Made by a program: the position numbers and the translations under genes. Under the pieces are notes generated by a model. It made no database searches and was not told the DNA's origin. It saw only the letters and a program-made list of their open reading frames with translations. DNA of 64,000 nucleotides from Falsiroseomonas algicola (GTDB taxonomy: Bacteria > Pseudomonadota > Alphaproteobacteria > Acetobacterales > Acetobacteraceae): the NCBI RefSeq assembly GCF_011040385.1, contig NZ_JAAIKB010000001.1, positions 496,001 through 560,000 on the forward strand, read 5' to 3'. Position 1 is the first letter of the stretch; every line of letters starts with the position of its first letter. Of the stretch, positions 49,993 through 58,185 are shown piece by piece.

Positions 49993-51522
49993 ATGGCCAC
50001 GGCTCCCGCGAGCGCGGGCGCCAGCCGCCCATCGAACGGGGCCGCTGGCAGGCGAGAGACACGGTGCATGGGCGGAGACGACATCGGCGATGCCCCGCCA
50101 ACGGGCGCAGGACTGGACCCCATTCCCCGCTGCCCCGACGGCGCTGACCCGTCGCTGGCCACCATCCTCCGGCTGATGCGCCATTCGCGCCAGCCCATGT
50201 TCGTGGCGTGGGGGCCGGACCTCGCCTTCTTCTACAACGATGCCTATGCGCCGATCCTGGGCGGGCGCCACCCCGGCGCCCAGGGCCGGCCCTTCCGGCA
50301 GGTCTGGCCCGAGATCTGGGACGACATCTGGCCGTTGATCCGCCAGGCGCTGGCGGGACAGGCGACCTGGAGCGAGAACCTCCACCTCCTCATGGAACGC
50401 CATGGCTACAAGGAGGACACCTGGTGGACCTTCTCCTACAGCCCGGCGCATGACGAGGCCGGGCGCGTCGCCGGCATGTTCTGTTCCTGCATCGAGACCA
50501 CCGGCCAGGTGCTGGCGGAACGCCGGCTGCGGGAGAATGAAGGCCGCTTCCGCGCGCTGCTGGACGCCGCGCCGGCCCTGATGTGGGTGACCGACCGCAC
50601 GGGCTACTGCACCCATCTCAGCCGCAGCTGGTACGCCTTCACGGGCCAGACGCCGGCGGAGGGGCTGGGCACGGGATGGCTGGACGCGGTCCACCCGGAC
50701 GACCGCTCCGCCAGCAAGGTCCGCTTCCTGCAGGCGGTGCGGGACCGAACGCCGCTGCGGCTGGACTACCGCCTGCGCCGCGCCGATGGGGTCTGGCGCT
50801 GGGCGATCGATGCCGCCGAGCCGCGGCTCGGCCCCGGTGGCGAGTATCTCGGCCATGTCGGCTCCGTGCTCGACATCACGGAGCGGCGGGAGGCGGAGGA
50901 GCACCAGGCCCTGCTGGCGCGGGAGGTGGACCACCGCGCGAAGAACGTCCTGGCCGTGGTGCAGGCCGTGCTGCGCCTGACCCGGGCGCCGGACCTGCCG
51001 AGCTTCGCCCGCGCCGTCGAAGGCCGCGTCGCCGCGCTGGCCCGGGCGCAGACGCTGCTGTCCAAGGATCGCTGGGCAGGCGCCGATCTGCGCACCGTCG
51101 TGGCGGGGGAGCTGGCGCCGTTCCTGGTCGAACATGGTGGTGCCGAAAGCCGTGCCACGCTGCGCGGCAGCCCCGTCGTCGTGCCAGCCGCCGCGGCGCA
51201 ACCCCTCACCATGCTGGTGCATGAACTCGCGACCAACGCCATGAAGCATGGCGCGCTGTCGGTCGAATCGGGCCGGCTCCTGGTCACCTGGCGGGTGGAA
51301 GACGGCGCCCTGCATCTGGGCTGGATCGAGACCGGCGGGCCCGCCATCGCGGCACCGCCCGCTCGCAGCGGCTTCGGCACGAGGGTGCTGGACGGCACGG
51401 CCCGGGCGCAGCTGGGCGGCTCCATCACGCTGGACTGGCGGCCCGAGGGCCTGGCCTGCCACATCACCGTCCCGCTCTCCCTGCCGCAGGAGGAAGATGC
51501 GGCGATCGACTGGGCAGGCTAG
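49993..51522 (+). CDS. PAS-domain HWE-family sensor histidine kinase
   Basis: A 509-residue soluble sensor without membrane segments. A first PAS/GAF-like domain at about 55-180 (FVAWGPDLAFFYNDAYAPIL) is followed by a PAS-PAC at 184-298 (FRALLDAAPALMWVTDRTG). The HWE kinase core has H314 in REVDHRAKNVLAVV and the N-box HELATNAMKHGALS, with the Trp-Glu at WIETGGP. HWE kinases often act in light or general-stress signalling. ATG 49993 has AAGG seven bases upstream; ATG 50068 is an alternative. Its stop overlaps that of the convergent HAD gene within CTAG. Confidence 0.88.
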   Translation: MATAPASAGASRPSNGAAGRRETRCMGGDDIGDAPPTGAGLDPIPRCPDGADPSLATILRLMRHSRQPMFVAWGPDLAFFYNDAYAPILGGRHPGAQGRPFRQVWPEIWDDIWPLIRQALAGQATWSENLHLLMERHGYKEDTWWTFSYSPAHDEAGRVAGMFCSCIETTGQVLAERRLRENEGRFRALLDAAPALMWVTDRTGYCTHLSRSWYAFTGQTPAEGLGTGWLDAVHPDDRSASKVRFLQAVRDRTPLRLDYRLRRADGVWRWAIDAAEPRLGPGGEYLGHVGSVLDITERREAEEHQALLAREVDHRAKNVLAVVQAVLRLTRAPDLPSFARAVEGRVAALARAQTLLSKDRWAGADLRTVVAGELAPFLVEHGGAESRATLRGSPVVVPAAAAQPLTMLVHELATNAMKHGALSVESGRLLVTWRVEDGALHLGWIETGGPAIAAPPARSGFGTRVLDGTARAQLGGSITLDWRPEGLACHITVPLSLPQEEDAAIDWAG

Positions 51523-52127
51523 GCCGGCAGCCCCTCCGCCCGCAGCGCCGCGCGCAGCCCTTCGGCATCGCGGAAATGATGCGCCCGCATGCCCACCGCC
51601 CGCGCGCCGACCACGTTCTTCTCGCTGTCGTCGATGAACAGGCAATCCGCTGCCACCAGGCCGTTGCGGTCCAGCAGGCGGCGGTAGATGGCGGGATCGG
51701 GCTTCAGCAGCCCCTCCTCGGCCGAGACCACCACATCGATGAAACCTGCCAGGAAGGGGAAGCGCGCCCGGGCCTCCGCGAATTTCTCGCTGGAGAAATT
51801 GGTGATGGCATAGAGCGGCACGCCCGCCTCCCGCAGCCCCTCCAGGATCGCGACCGTCCCCGGGACCTCCCCCGGCACCATGTCATGCCAACGGTCGCTA
51901 TAGGCGGCGATGAGGTCGGCCTGGTCGGGGAACAGCGCCGTGCGCTCGGCCACCGCATCGGCCCAGCGGCGGCCGCGATCCTGCTCCAGGTTCCATTCCA
52001 TCGAGCAGACCCGCGCCAGGAAATCCGCCCGCATGGCCGCATCCGGAATGAGCTTGCGATACAGATGCTCCGGGTCCCATTCGATCAGCACATTGCCGAC
52101 GTCGAAGACCACCACCGAAGTCGCCAT
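51519..52127 (-). CDS. HAD superfamily phosphatase (YihX-like)
   Basis: A 202-residue HAD hydrolase. VVFDVGNVLIEWDP at the N-terminus is the FDxGNVL form of motif I found in YihX alpha-glucose-1-phosphatases, YAITNFSSEKF is motif II (Thr/Ser), and GLLKPDPAIYRRLL with LFIDDSEKNV are motifs III and IV. The substrate is probably a sugar phosphate but is not determined. ATG 52127 is preferred to the GTG one codon upstream. Confidence 0.88.
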   Translation of the reverse strand: MATSVVVFDVGNVLIEWDPEHLYRKLIPDAAMRADFLARVCSMEWNLEQDRGRRWADAVAERTALFPDQADLIAAYSDRWHDMVPGEVPGTVAILEGLREAGVPLYAITNFSSEKFAEARARFPFLAGFIDVVVSAEEGLLKPDPAIYRRLLDRNGLVAADCLFIDDSEKNVVGARAVGMRAHHFRDAEGLRAALRAEGLPA

Positions 52128-52141
52128 CACCCCACCCCGCG

Positions 52142-52414
52142 CTATGCGTGGGGCAGGGTAGCGCCGAAGGGCTCCTCGATCCCAGCCCGGGCGAGATCGG
52201 CCGCGAGGCGCCCGGCGGGGTCGTCGCCGCGCCGCACCGCCTCCGCCGCCGACAGCGCGTAGAGCAGCAGCGCCGGCCCGGCGAGGCCGATCCTCAGCCC
52301 GACCCGGCCCGCCCTCGCCAGCGCATCCCGCGCCCGCGGGTCGTCGCCGGCCATCTCGGCCAGCGCATCCAGCGCATCGCCCTGCAGCGCCATCTGCCGC
52401 CGGGACTCAACCAT
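52142..52414 (-). CDS. Small hypothetical protein upstream of the HAD gene
   Basis: A 90-residue frame (MVESRRQMALQGDALDALAE...) ending 14 bases before the HAD gene on the same strand. It is alanine/arginine rich and helical, with one apolar stretch AGPALLLYALSAAEAV. No family is recognised. Starts at 52414, 52393 or the far upstream 52507 are all possible, and no clear ribosome-binding site decides between them. Confidence 0.45.
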   Translation of the reverse strand: MVESRRQMALQGDALDALAEMAGDDPRARDALARAGRVGLRIGLAGPALLLYALSAAEAVRRGDDPAGRLAADLARAGIEEPFGATLPHA

Positions 52415-52657
52415 GCCGCGACGCGGCCATCTCACCACTCCTCCCGCCACGCGCACGCGATCCGGCGCGCATGAAGAACCTGTCAGCCCAACGCCAGGGA
52501 TAGCCAAGGGAATCGCCGGTGCCGAGTGACATAAGGTTACAGCATTTTCACGAAGACGGCACCCCCCCTCCCGCCCGCGGCAACGCCACCCTTGCCCCGC
52601 CGGTCCAACGGGGGCAGAGAGGCGCCCCCTTCATCCTCCCCGGATGCCCAGCGCCCC

Positions 52658-53905
52658 ATGAACGACCGCATCTCCCTCCCCAAGGACCGCATCCGCATCC
52701 TGCTGCTGGAAGGCATCGCGGACAGCGCCGTCGAACTGTTCGGCGCCGCCGACTACGTGACCATCACGCGCGAGAAGAAGGCGCTGGAAGGCCAGGCGCT
52801 GATCGACGCCGTGAAGGGCGTCCATATCCTCGGCATCCGGTCCCGCACCGAGGTGACGGAGGAGGTGCTCGCCGCCGCCGACCGGCTGATCGCCATCGGC
52901 TGCTTCTGCATCGGCACCAACCAGGTGGACCTGGACGCCGCCGCGCGCCGGGGTGTGGCGGTGTTCAACGCGCCCTTCAGCAACACCCGCAGCGTCGCCG
53001 AACTGACGCTGGCGGAAGCCGTGATGCTGATGCGCGGCATCGTGGACAAGTCCAACGCCGCCCATGCCGGCGGCTGGGACAAGTCCGCCGCCAACAGCTG
53101 GGAGATGCGCGGCAAGACGCTCGGCATCATCGGCTACGGCAATATCGGCAGCCAGCTCTCCGTGCTCGCGGAAGCCTTCGGCATGCGGGTGCTCTACCAC
53201 GACCACACCAACAAGCTGCCGCATGGCAACGCAACGCCGGCGTCCTCGCTGCGCGACCTGATGGCGCAGTCGGATGTGGTGACCATCCATGTGCCGGAGA
53301 CGCCGGACACGGTCGGCATGATCGGCGCGCGCGAACTGGGCTGGATGAAGCCCAGCGCCATCTTCATCAACAACGCCCGCGGCACCGTCGTGGACGTCGA
53401 AGCCCTCGCCGCCGCCCTGCGGGAAAAGCGCATCCTGGGCGCGGCGGTGGACGTCTTCCCGGTGGAGCCCAAGCGCAACGGCGACCCCTTCGAAAGCCCG
53501 CTCCAGGGCCTGCCCAACGTGCTGCTGACGCCGCATATCGGCGGCAGCACCGCGGAAGCCCAGGACCGCATCGGCCAGGAAGTCGCCCGCAAGCTTGTGG
53601 ACTACAGCGACACCGGCGCCACCATGGGCGCGGTCAACCTGCCGCAGGTCCAGCTGCCCGTCCGCCCGGCCGGCGCGCGCTGGACCCACCTGCACCGCGA
53701 CGCACCCGGCATGCTGTCCCGCATCAACGAATGCTTCGGCCGGCGGGGACTCAACATCGCCGCCCAGTACTACCAGACCGATTCCGAACTCGGCTACATC
53801 GTGGTCGAAAGCGTCGAAGCCCGCGCGGAAGCAGAGGCGATCCTTGCCGAGCTGCGGGAACTGCCGGGGACGGTGCGGGCGCGCCTGATCTACGAGCGGC
53901 GGTAG
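52658..53905 (+). CDS. serA: D-3-phosphoglycerate dehydrogenase
   Basis: A 415-residue SerA of the short bacterial type with one ACT domain. The NAD-binding motif is GYGNIGSQLSVLAEAFGM; catalytic Arg, Glu and His lie in FCIGTNQVDLDAA, EPKRNGDPFE and LTPHIGGSTAEAQ. The C-terminal ACT domain begins near 340 and includes NIAAQYYQTDSELGYIVVE, the serine-feedback region. It makes 3-phosphohydroxypyruvate, the first step of serine synthesis. The start at 52658 is chosen by comparison with the family; the frame is open to 52592. It is convergent with the amino-acid binding protein across element C. Confidence 0.94.
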   Translation: MNDRISLPKDRIRILLLEGIADSAVELFGAADYVTITREKKALEGQALIDAVKGVHILGIRSRTEVTEEVLAAADRLIAIGCFCIGTNQVDLDAAARRGVAVFNAPFSNTRSVAELTLAEAVMLMRGIVDKSNAAHAGGWDKSAANSWEMRGKTLGIIGYGNIGSQLSVLAEAFGMRVLYHDHTNKLPHGNATPASSLRDLMAQSDVVTIHVPETPDTVGMIGARELGWMKPSAIFINNARGTVVDVEALAAALREKRILGAAVDVFPVEPKRNGDPFESPLQGLPNVLLTPHIGGSTAEAQDRIGQEVARKLVDYSDTGATMGAVNLPQVQLPVRPAGARWTHLHRDAPGMLSRINECFGRRGLNIAAQYYQTDSELGYIVVESVEARAEAEAILAELRELPGTVRARLIYERR

Positions 53906-53929
53906 CACGGGTTGCCGCAGGGAGGGCGT

Positions 53930-54103
53930 TGCCCTCCCCGCACCCCACCCACCAGGAGGCAGGGGCCTCCTGGACCACCGGCAATAGATGCAGAAAGGGA
54001 GGGGGGCACTTCGGCCCCCCTCCCTTTCTGCATGTAAGGTCCTGGCGGGGCCCGGGGGGCGCCACGCCCCCCGGCGGGGGTGCAGGGGGCAGAGCCCCCT
54101 GCA
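53930..54103. repeat. Five-stem-loop intergenic element, copy C
   Basis: Stems: 53930-53948 (8 bp), 53952-53973 (9 bp), a central perfect 20-bp stem 53988-54007 with 54014-54033 and only a six-base loop, 54052-54074 (9 bp) and 54081-54103 (10 bp, perfect). Stem 2 resembles the reverse complement of stem 4 in copy A, so this copy is in the opposite orientation. It fills the gap between convergent serA and the binding protein gene and ends eight bases before the latter's stop. Confidence 0.8.
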
Positions 54104-54111
54104 GGCGCGCC

Positions 54112-55143
54112 CTACCTGATCGGCGGCGCGTACATCAGGCCGCCGCGCGTCCACAGGTCGTTCACGCCGCGCGGCAGGCCGACCGGGGAGCCGGCGCCGA
54201 GGTGGCGGTCGAAGATCTCGCCGTAGTTGCCCACGGCCTTGATGGCGTTGTAGGCCCAGCGGCGGTCGAGGCCCATGAAGGGGCCGTGGTCGCCGGTGAC
54301 GCCGAGCAGGCGGCGCACGTCCGGGCGTTCGCTGCGCAGCATCTCGTCCACATTGGCTTGCGTGACGCCGAGTTCCTCGGCCTCGATCAGCGCGAAGATG
54401 GTCCAGCGGACGATGTCGAACCACTGGTCGTCGCCCTGGCGGACGGCGACGCCGAGGGGTTCCTTCGAGATGAGTTCGGGCAGCACCACGTGTTCCGCGG
54501 GGTTGCGGAGTGCGGTGCGGGTGCCGGCGAGCTGGGAGGCGTCGGTGGTGAAGACGTCGCAGCGGCCGGACTGGTAGGCGACGCGGGTTTCGTCGTTGTT
54601 CTCGAAGACCAGCGGACGGACGGTCAGGCGGTTGGCGCGCGCCCAGTCCGCCAGGTTGAGTTCGCTGGTGGTGCCGGCGGTGACGCAGAAGGTCGCGCCA
54701 TCGAGTTGCGTGGCACGCGTGACGCCGAGGCTGCGGCGGATCAGGAAGCCCTGGCCGTCGTAGAAGTTGACGGCGGTGAAGTTCAGGCCGTTGGCGGTAT
54801 CGCGCGAATGGGTCCAGGTGGTGGTGCGGGGCAGCACGTCGATCTGCCCGGCCTGGAGCGCCGTCATGCGCGTGGAGGAGGTGAGCGTGGTGAAGCGCAC
54901 CTTGTTGCCGTCCCCAAGCACGGCGGCGGCGATGGCGCGGCAGGTATCGGCATCCAGCCCGGCATAGCTGCCGCGGCTGTCCATGACGCCGAAGCCGGGT
55001 GCGCCGGGGTGGCCGCCGCAATCGACCACGCCCTTGGCGCGCACCTGCGTCAGCGTCGGCCCGGCGGCCACCGGCGCCTGGGCGGCGGCGGGCAGCGCCG
55101 TCGTCGCCAAGGCAAGCAGCGCGGCCATCGTGCTGCGGATCAT
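54112..55143 (-). CDS. Amino acid ABC transporter substrate-binding protein (AapJ/BztA-like)
   Basis: A 343-residue periplasmic protein with signal peptide (1-21, ending PAAAQA). GVMDSRGSYAGLDADTCRAIAAAVLGD, RMTALQAGQIDVLPRTTTWTHSRDT and the late GLDRRWAYNAIKAVGNYGEIFDRHLG are the general L-amino-acid (AapJ/BztA) signature blocks. The AapQMP permease genes are absent; instead its start overlaps the stop of a TRAP permease gene by four bases with a shared GGGAGG ribosome-binding site. It may serve a transporter elsewhere. Confidence 0.9.
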   Translation of the reverse strand: MIRSTMAALLALATTALPAAAQAPVAAGPTLTQVRAKGVVDCGGHPGAPGFGVMDSRGSYAGLDADTCRAIAAAVLGDGNKVRFTTLTSSTRMTALQAGQIDVLPRTTTWTHSRDTANGLNFTAVNFYDGQGFLIRRSLGVTRATQLDGATFCVTAGTTSELNLADWARANRLTVRPLVFENNDETRVAYQSGRCDVFTTDASQLAGTRTALRNPAEHVVLPELISKEPLGVAVRQGDDQWFDIVRWTIFALIEAEELGVTQANVDEMLRSERPDVRRLLGVTGDHGPFMGLDRRWAYNAIKAVGNYGEIFDRHLGAGSPVGLPRGVNDLWTRGGLMYAPPIR

Positions 55144-57053
55144 GACAGACCTCCCTGATTGAGGCGCGCGGTTCTTGCCGCCGCCCATTGATAGCCGGCG
55201 ATGCTGGCCAGCACGCCGGCGCCGATCGCAAAGCGCAGCACGTCGTCCAGCATGTGCGCGAAGGCCGCGACCAGGCCCGCGATGCCCATGGCGATGCGCA
55301 GCGGCCAGCCGGTATGCGCCAGCAGGAAGCCGGCATAGCTGGCGGTGATGAGGGTCAGCGCCACGAGTTGGATGCCGGTGGCGAGCAGGATGTCCAGCAG
55401 CGATCCGCGCAGCATGATCCCGGGGTCGTAGATGAAGGCGAAGCCCACGGTGAAGCCGGCGATGCCGAAGCGCGTCGCGTGCACGCTGGTGATGGTGGGG
55501 CTGGCTTTCGCGATGGCGGCCGCGGCGAAGGCGGCGGCGGCCACGGGCGGCGTCGCATCCGCGATGACGGCGAAGTAGAAGGTGAACATATGCGCGGCCA
55601 GCGGATCGACGCCGATCGACTTGCCGAGTTCCAGCACCTGCGGCACGCCGATCGCGGCGGCGATGATGTAGGAGGGCGTCGTCGGGATGCCGAGGCCGAG
55701 CACCAGCACGGTCAGCGCCAGCAGCACCAGCAGCAGGCCGAGATTGCCGTCCGCCAGCCCCTTGATGATGCCGCCGAAGGCCACGACCATGCCCGTTGCC
55801 GTCAGCGCGGAGACGATGATGCCGGCGCCGGCGATGGAGACGGCGAGCGGCGCCATGGTCAGCCCGGCGCGGGCCAGGGCCTCCACGATGTCGCGCAGGC
55901 TCATGCGCGACCGGTGCTTCAGCATGGCGACGGCGACCATGGCGACGGTGGCGCAGAAGGCGGCGTAGTTGCCGGACCAGCGGTCCATCATCATCCAGAC
56001 CAGGACGGCGATCGGCAGCACCAGGTGGACATCGGCCAGCACCTCCCGCCAGGCGGGGATGTCGGCCAGGGCCATGCCGGTCATGCCCTGCTTCATCGCC
56101 TCGAAATGCACGGCGGCGAGGATGGCGAAGTAGTAGAGGAATGCGCCGATGGCCGCGGCGACGACGATGTCGCCATAGGGGATGTTGGTGATCTCCGCCA
56201 TCACGAAGGCGGCCGCGCCCATCACCGGCGGCACCAGCGCGCCGCCGACGGAGGCCGCACTCTCGATCCCCCCCGCGACGGCGGGCTTGTAGCCGATGCG
56301 CGTCATCAGCGGGATCGTCATCGCGCCGGTGGTGATGACGTTGGAGACGGAGGAACCGCTCATCGTGCCGAACAGGCCCGAGGTGATGACGGCGACCTTG
56401 GCCGGCCCGCCGGTGTAGCGGCCCGCGAGCGCGGCGCCGAGGTTGCTGAACAGGCGGCCCGTGCCGCTGCCCTGCATGAAACTGCCGAACAGGATGAAGA
56501 CCGCGATGGTGGTGGCGACGATGCCGGTCAGCGGGCCATAGACGCCGCCCGCGGTCGGCACCAGCCAAGCCGCTTCAACGATCTCTTCCGGCGTGAAGGC
56601 GCGCGCGTTGAAGATGCCGGGGATCAGGTAGCCCCACTGCATGTAGGCGAGGCTGCCCGCCACCATCCAGGCCAGGCCCGGTTCCACCGCGCGCCGCGTC
56701 GCTTCCAGCAGCGTGACGATGCAGGTGATGCCGAGCACCATCATGGTGGGCGTGAAGGGATCGACGTATTCCATGCGGTCCGCGACCGCCATCCAGTTCC
56801 ACATCACCCAGGCATGCGGCGCGGCGCTGGCGAAGGCCCAGGCCCAGTCGAAGACGGAGGGCCGCCGCGCCGGGGATTTCCCTGGCCGTGCCGGGTAGAG
56901 CAGGAACAGGATCGGCGTGAAGACCAGCAGGTGGAACCCACGCATCTGGATGGGCTCGGGGAATCCCACGGCGCCGAAATAGAGATGGACCGCGGCTGCC
57001 GCCGCGGCCCATGCCCAACACACCCACTTCAGTGGGCCGGAGAGATCACGCAT
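55140..57053 (-). CDS. TRAP transporter fused 4TM/12TM permease (TAXI system)
   Basis: A 637-residue polytopic protein. The small (DctQ-like) part is about the first 160 residues; the large (DctM-like) part follows with LFGTMSGSSVSNVITTGAMTIP, ASVGGALVPPVMGAAAF and a repeated GLGIPTTPSYIIAAAIG / ATPPVAAAAFAAAAIAK pair that form the transport hairpins. Fusion of both membrane subunits is typical of TAXI-type TRAP systems. It imports an organic or amino acid with a sodium gradient and follows the TAXI receptor after 28 bases. Confidence 0.93.
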   Translation of the reverse strand: MRDLSGPLKWVCWAWAAAAAAVHLYFGAVGFPEPIQMRGFHLLVFTPILFLLYPARPGKSPARRPSVFDWAWAFASAAPHAWVMWNWMAVADRMEYVDPFTPTMMVLGITCIVTLLEATRRAVEPGLAWMVAGSLAYMQWGYLIPGIFNARAFTPEEIVEAAWLVPTAGGVYGPLTGIVATTIAVFILFGSFMQGSGTGRLFSNLGAALAGRYTGGPAKVAVITSGLFGTMSGSSVSNVITTGAMTIPLMTRIGYKPAVAGGIESAASVGGALVPPVMGAAAFVMAEITNIPYGDIVVAAAIGAFLYYFAILAAVHFEAMKQGMTGMALADIPAWREVLADVHLVLPIAVLVWMMMDRWSGNYAAFCATVAMVAVAMLKHRSRMSLRDIVEALARAGLTMAPLAVSIAGAGIIVSALTATGMVVAFGGIIKGLADGNLGLLLVLLALTVLVLGLGIPTTPSYIIAAAIGVPQVLELGKSIGVDPLAAHMFTFYFAVIADATPPVAAAAFAAAAIAKASPTITSVHATRFGIAGFTVGFAFIYDPGIMLRGSLLDILLATGIQLVALTLITASYAGFLLAHTGWPLRIAMGIAGLVAAFAHMLDDVLRFAIGAGVLASIAGYQWAAARTARLNQGGLS

Positions 57054-57081
57054 CCCGGCGTGCGAGGATACCGGCGCCCGA

Positions 57082-58083
57082 TCAGGCCGCCGGCATCACG
57101 CCCGCTTCGCGGAAGGCACGCGCGGCGCCGGGGTGCAGCGGCAGGCCGTTGTACTTCCAGGCCTCGCGCGGGTTGAAGGCGGCGCAGCTGGCATGGATCT
57201 GCGTCAGGCGCGGGCCGGCATGCTTGATGAGGGTGCGCGTGATGCCATAGGCCACCGGCTCCGGCAGCGTGTTGTGGACCATGATCACGGTGTCCATGGT
57301 CGTCACCATCATGTCCTGCGTCTGGCCGAGGCCCGGATAGGTGTTCGCCGGCAGCAGGCCCTGGTTGTAGGCGTAGGTGTCCTGCAGGTGCTTCCGCACA
57401 TCCTCCGGCCAGGCGACCATGCGCGTCGCGCGGCGGCCCTGGCCGATCTCGGTCAGGATCGCCGCGGGCTTGGCCAGCGCGCAGTAGAGATAGTCCACCT
57501 GGCCGTCATTATAGGCCGCCGCGATGTCGGCATAGGAGCCGTTGAGGTAGCGCCCGCCGCTGCTGCGGATGGCGTCCGGGCTGGTGCCGAGAAAGCGCAG
57601 GATGCGCTGCAGCGTCATCTCATCGGTCGAGGACCGCTGCGGGCAGGCGATCTTCAGGCCGCGCTGGGTCAGGATCTCCCGCATCCCCTCCGGCCCGCCA
57701 TCCGCGCGGCGGATCAGGTTGTGCTCGGTCGGGCTGTAGCCGACGCCGAGGGAGGAGATGTTCTCGTGCTTCGCCGTATACGGCTCCTCGCCCCGGCGGG
57801 CGGCGGCGGCGAAGGCATCGATGCCGAAGCCGACCTGGGACTGGTTGTTGTTCACGCGGGTGGAATTGGCCAGGCCGCCGCCCGGCACCACGCGCAGGCG
57901 GATCTCCGGATTCTCCTCCGCGACCAGGGAGGAGAAGCCGGCCGCGATGGTGTACCAGCCGCCGCCGACGGACCCGGCCACGAATTCGAAGGTCTGCTGC
58001 GCCTGCGCGGTCCGCACGAAAGGCGAAGCCAGCGCGGCGGCGGCACCGAGCAGCGCGGCGCGGCGCGGAACGAACAGGGCCAT
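57082..58083 (-). CDS. TAXI family TRAP transporter solute-binding protein
   Basis: A 333-residue periplasmic receptor. The signal peptide contains PRRAALLGAAAALASPFVR and cleaves near 28. FVAGSVGGGWYTIAAGFSSLV and GGGLANSTRVNNNQSQVGFG are TAXI blocks; the central region has GLKIACPQRSSTDEMT. Such receptors bind glutamate, other amino acids or carboxylates for the downstream permease. ATG 58083 has GGGAGAG eight bases upstream; a TTG five codons earlier is open. It is divergent from a family-5 binding protein gene. Confidence 0.92.
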   Translation of the reverse strand: MALFVPRRAALLGAAAALASPFVRTAQAQQTFEFVAGSVGGGWYTIAAGFSSLVAEENPEIRLRVVPGGGLANSTRVNNNQSQVGFGIDAFAAAARRGEEPYTAKHENISSLGVGYSPTEHNLIRRADGGPEGMREILTQRGLKIACPQRSSTDEMTLQRILRFLGTSPDAIRSSGGRYLNGSYADIAAAYNDGQVDYLYCALAKPAAILTEIGQGRRATRMVAWPEDVRKHLQDTYAYNQGLLPANTYPGLGQTQDMMVTTMDTVIMVHNTLPEPVAYGITRTLIKHAGPRLTQIHASCAAFNPREAWKYNGLPLHPGAARAFREAGVMPAA

Positions 58084-58185
58084 GATCTTCTCTCCCAACC
58101 TCGACCTGATGGGCGATCATGCGCGGCATTGCGCGGGCTGGGCAAGGCCCGGCATCCTGCGCCTTTCACCGCCCGGGAGAATCCC

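Noticed and set aside
57133-58185. Long open frame antisense to the TAXI receptor and joined in frame to the family-5 binding protein
   Set aside because: The signal peptide and ribosome-binding site place the real start at 58186; the upstream part is a shadow of the TAXI gene.
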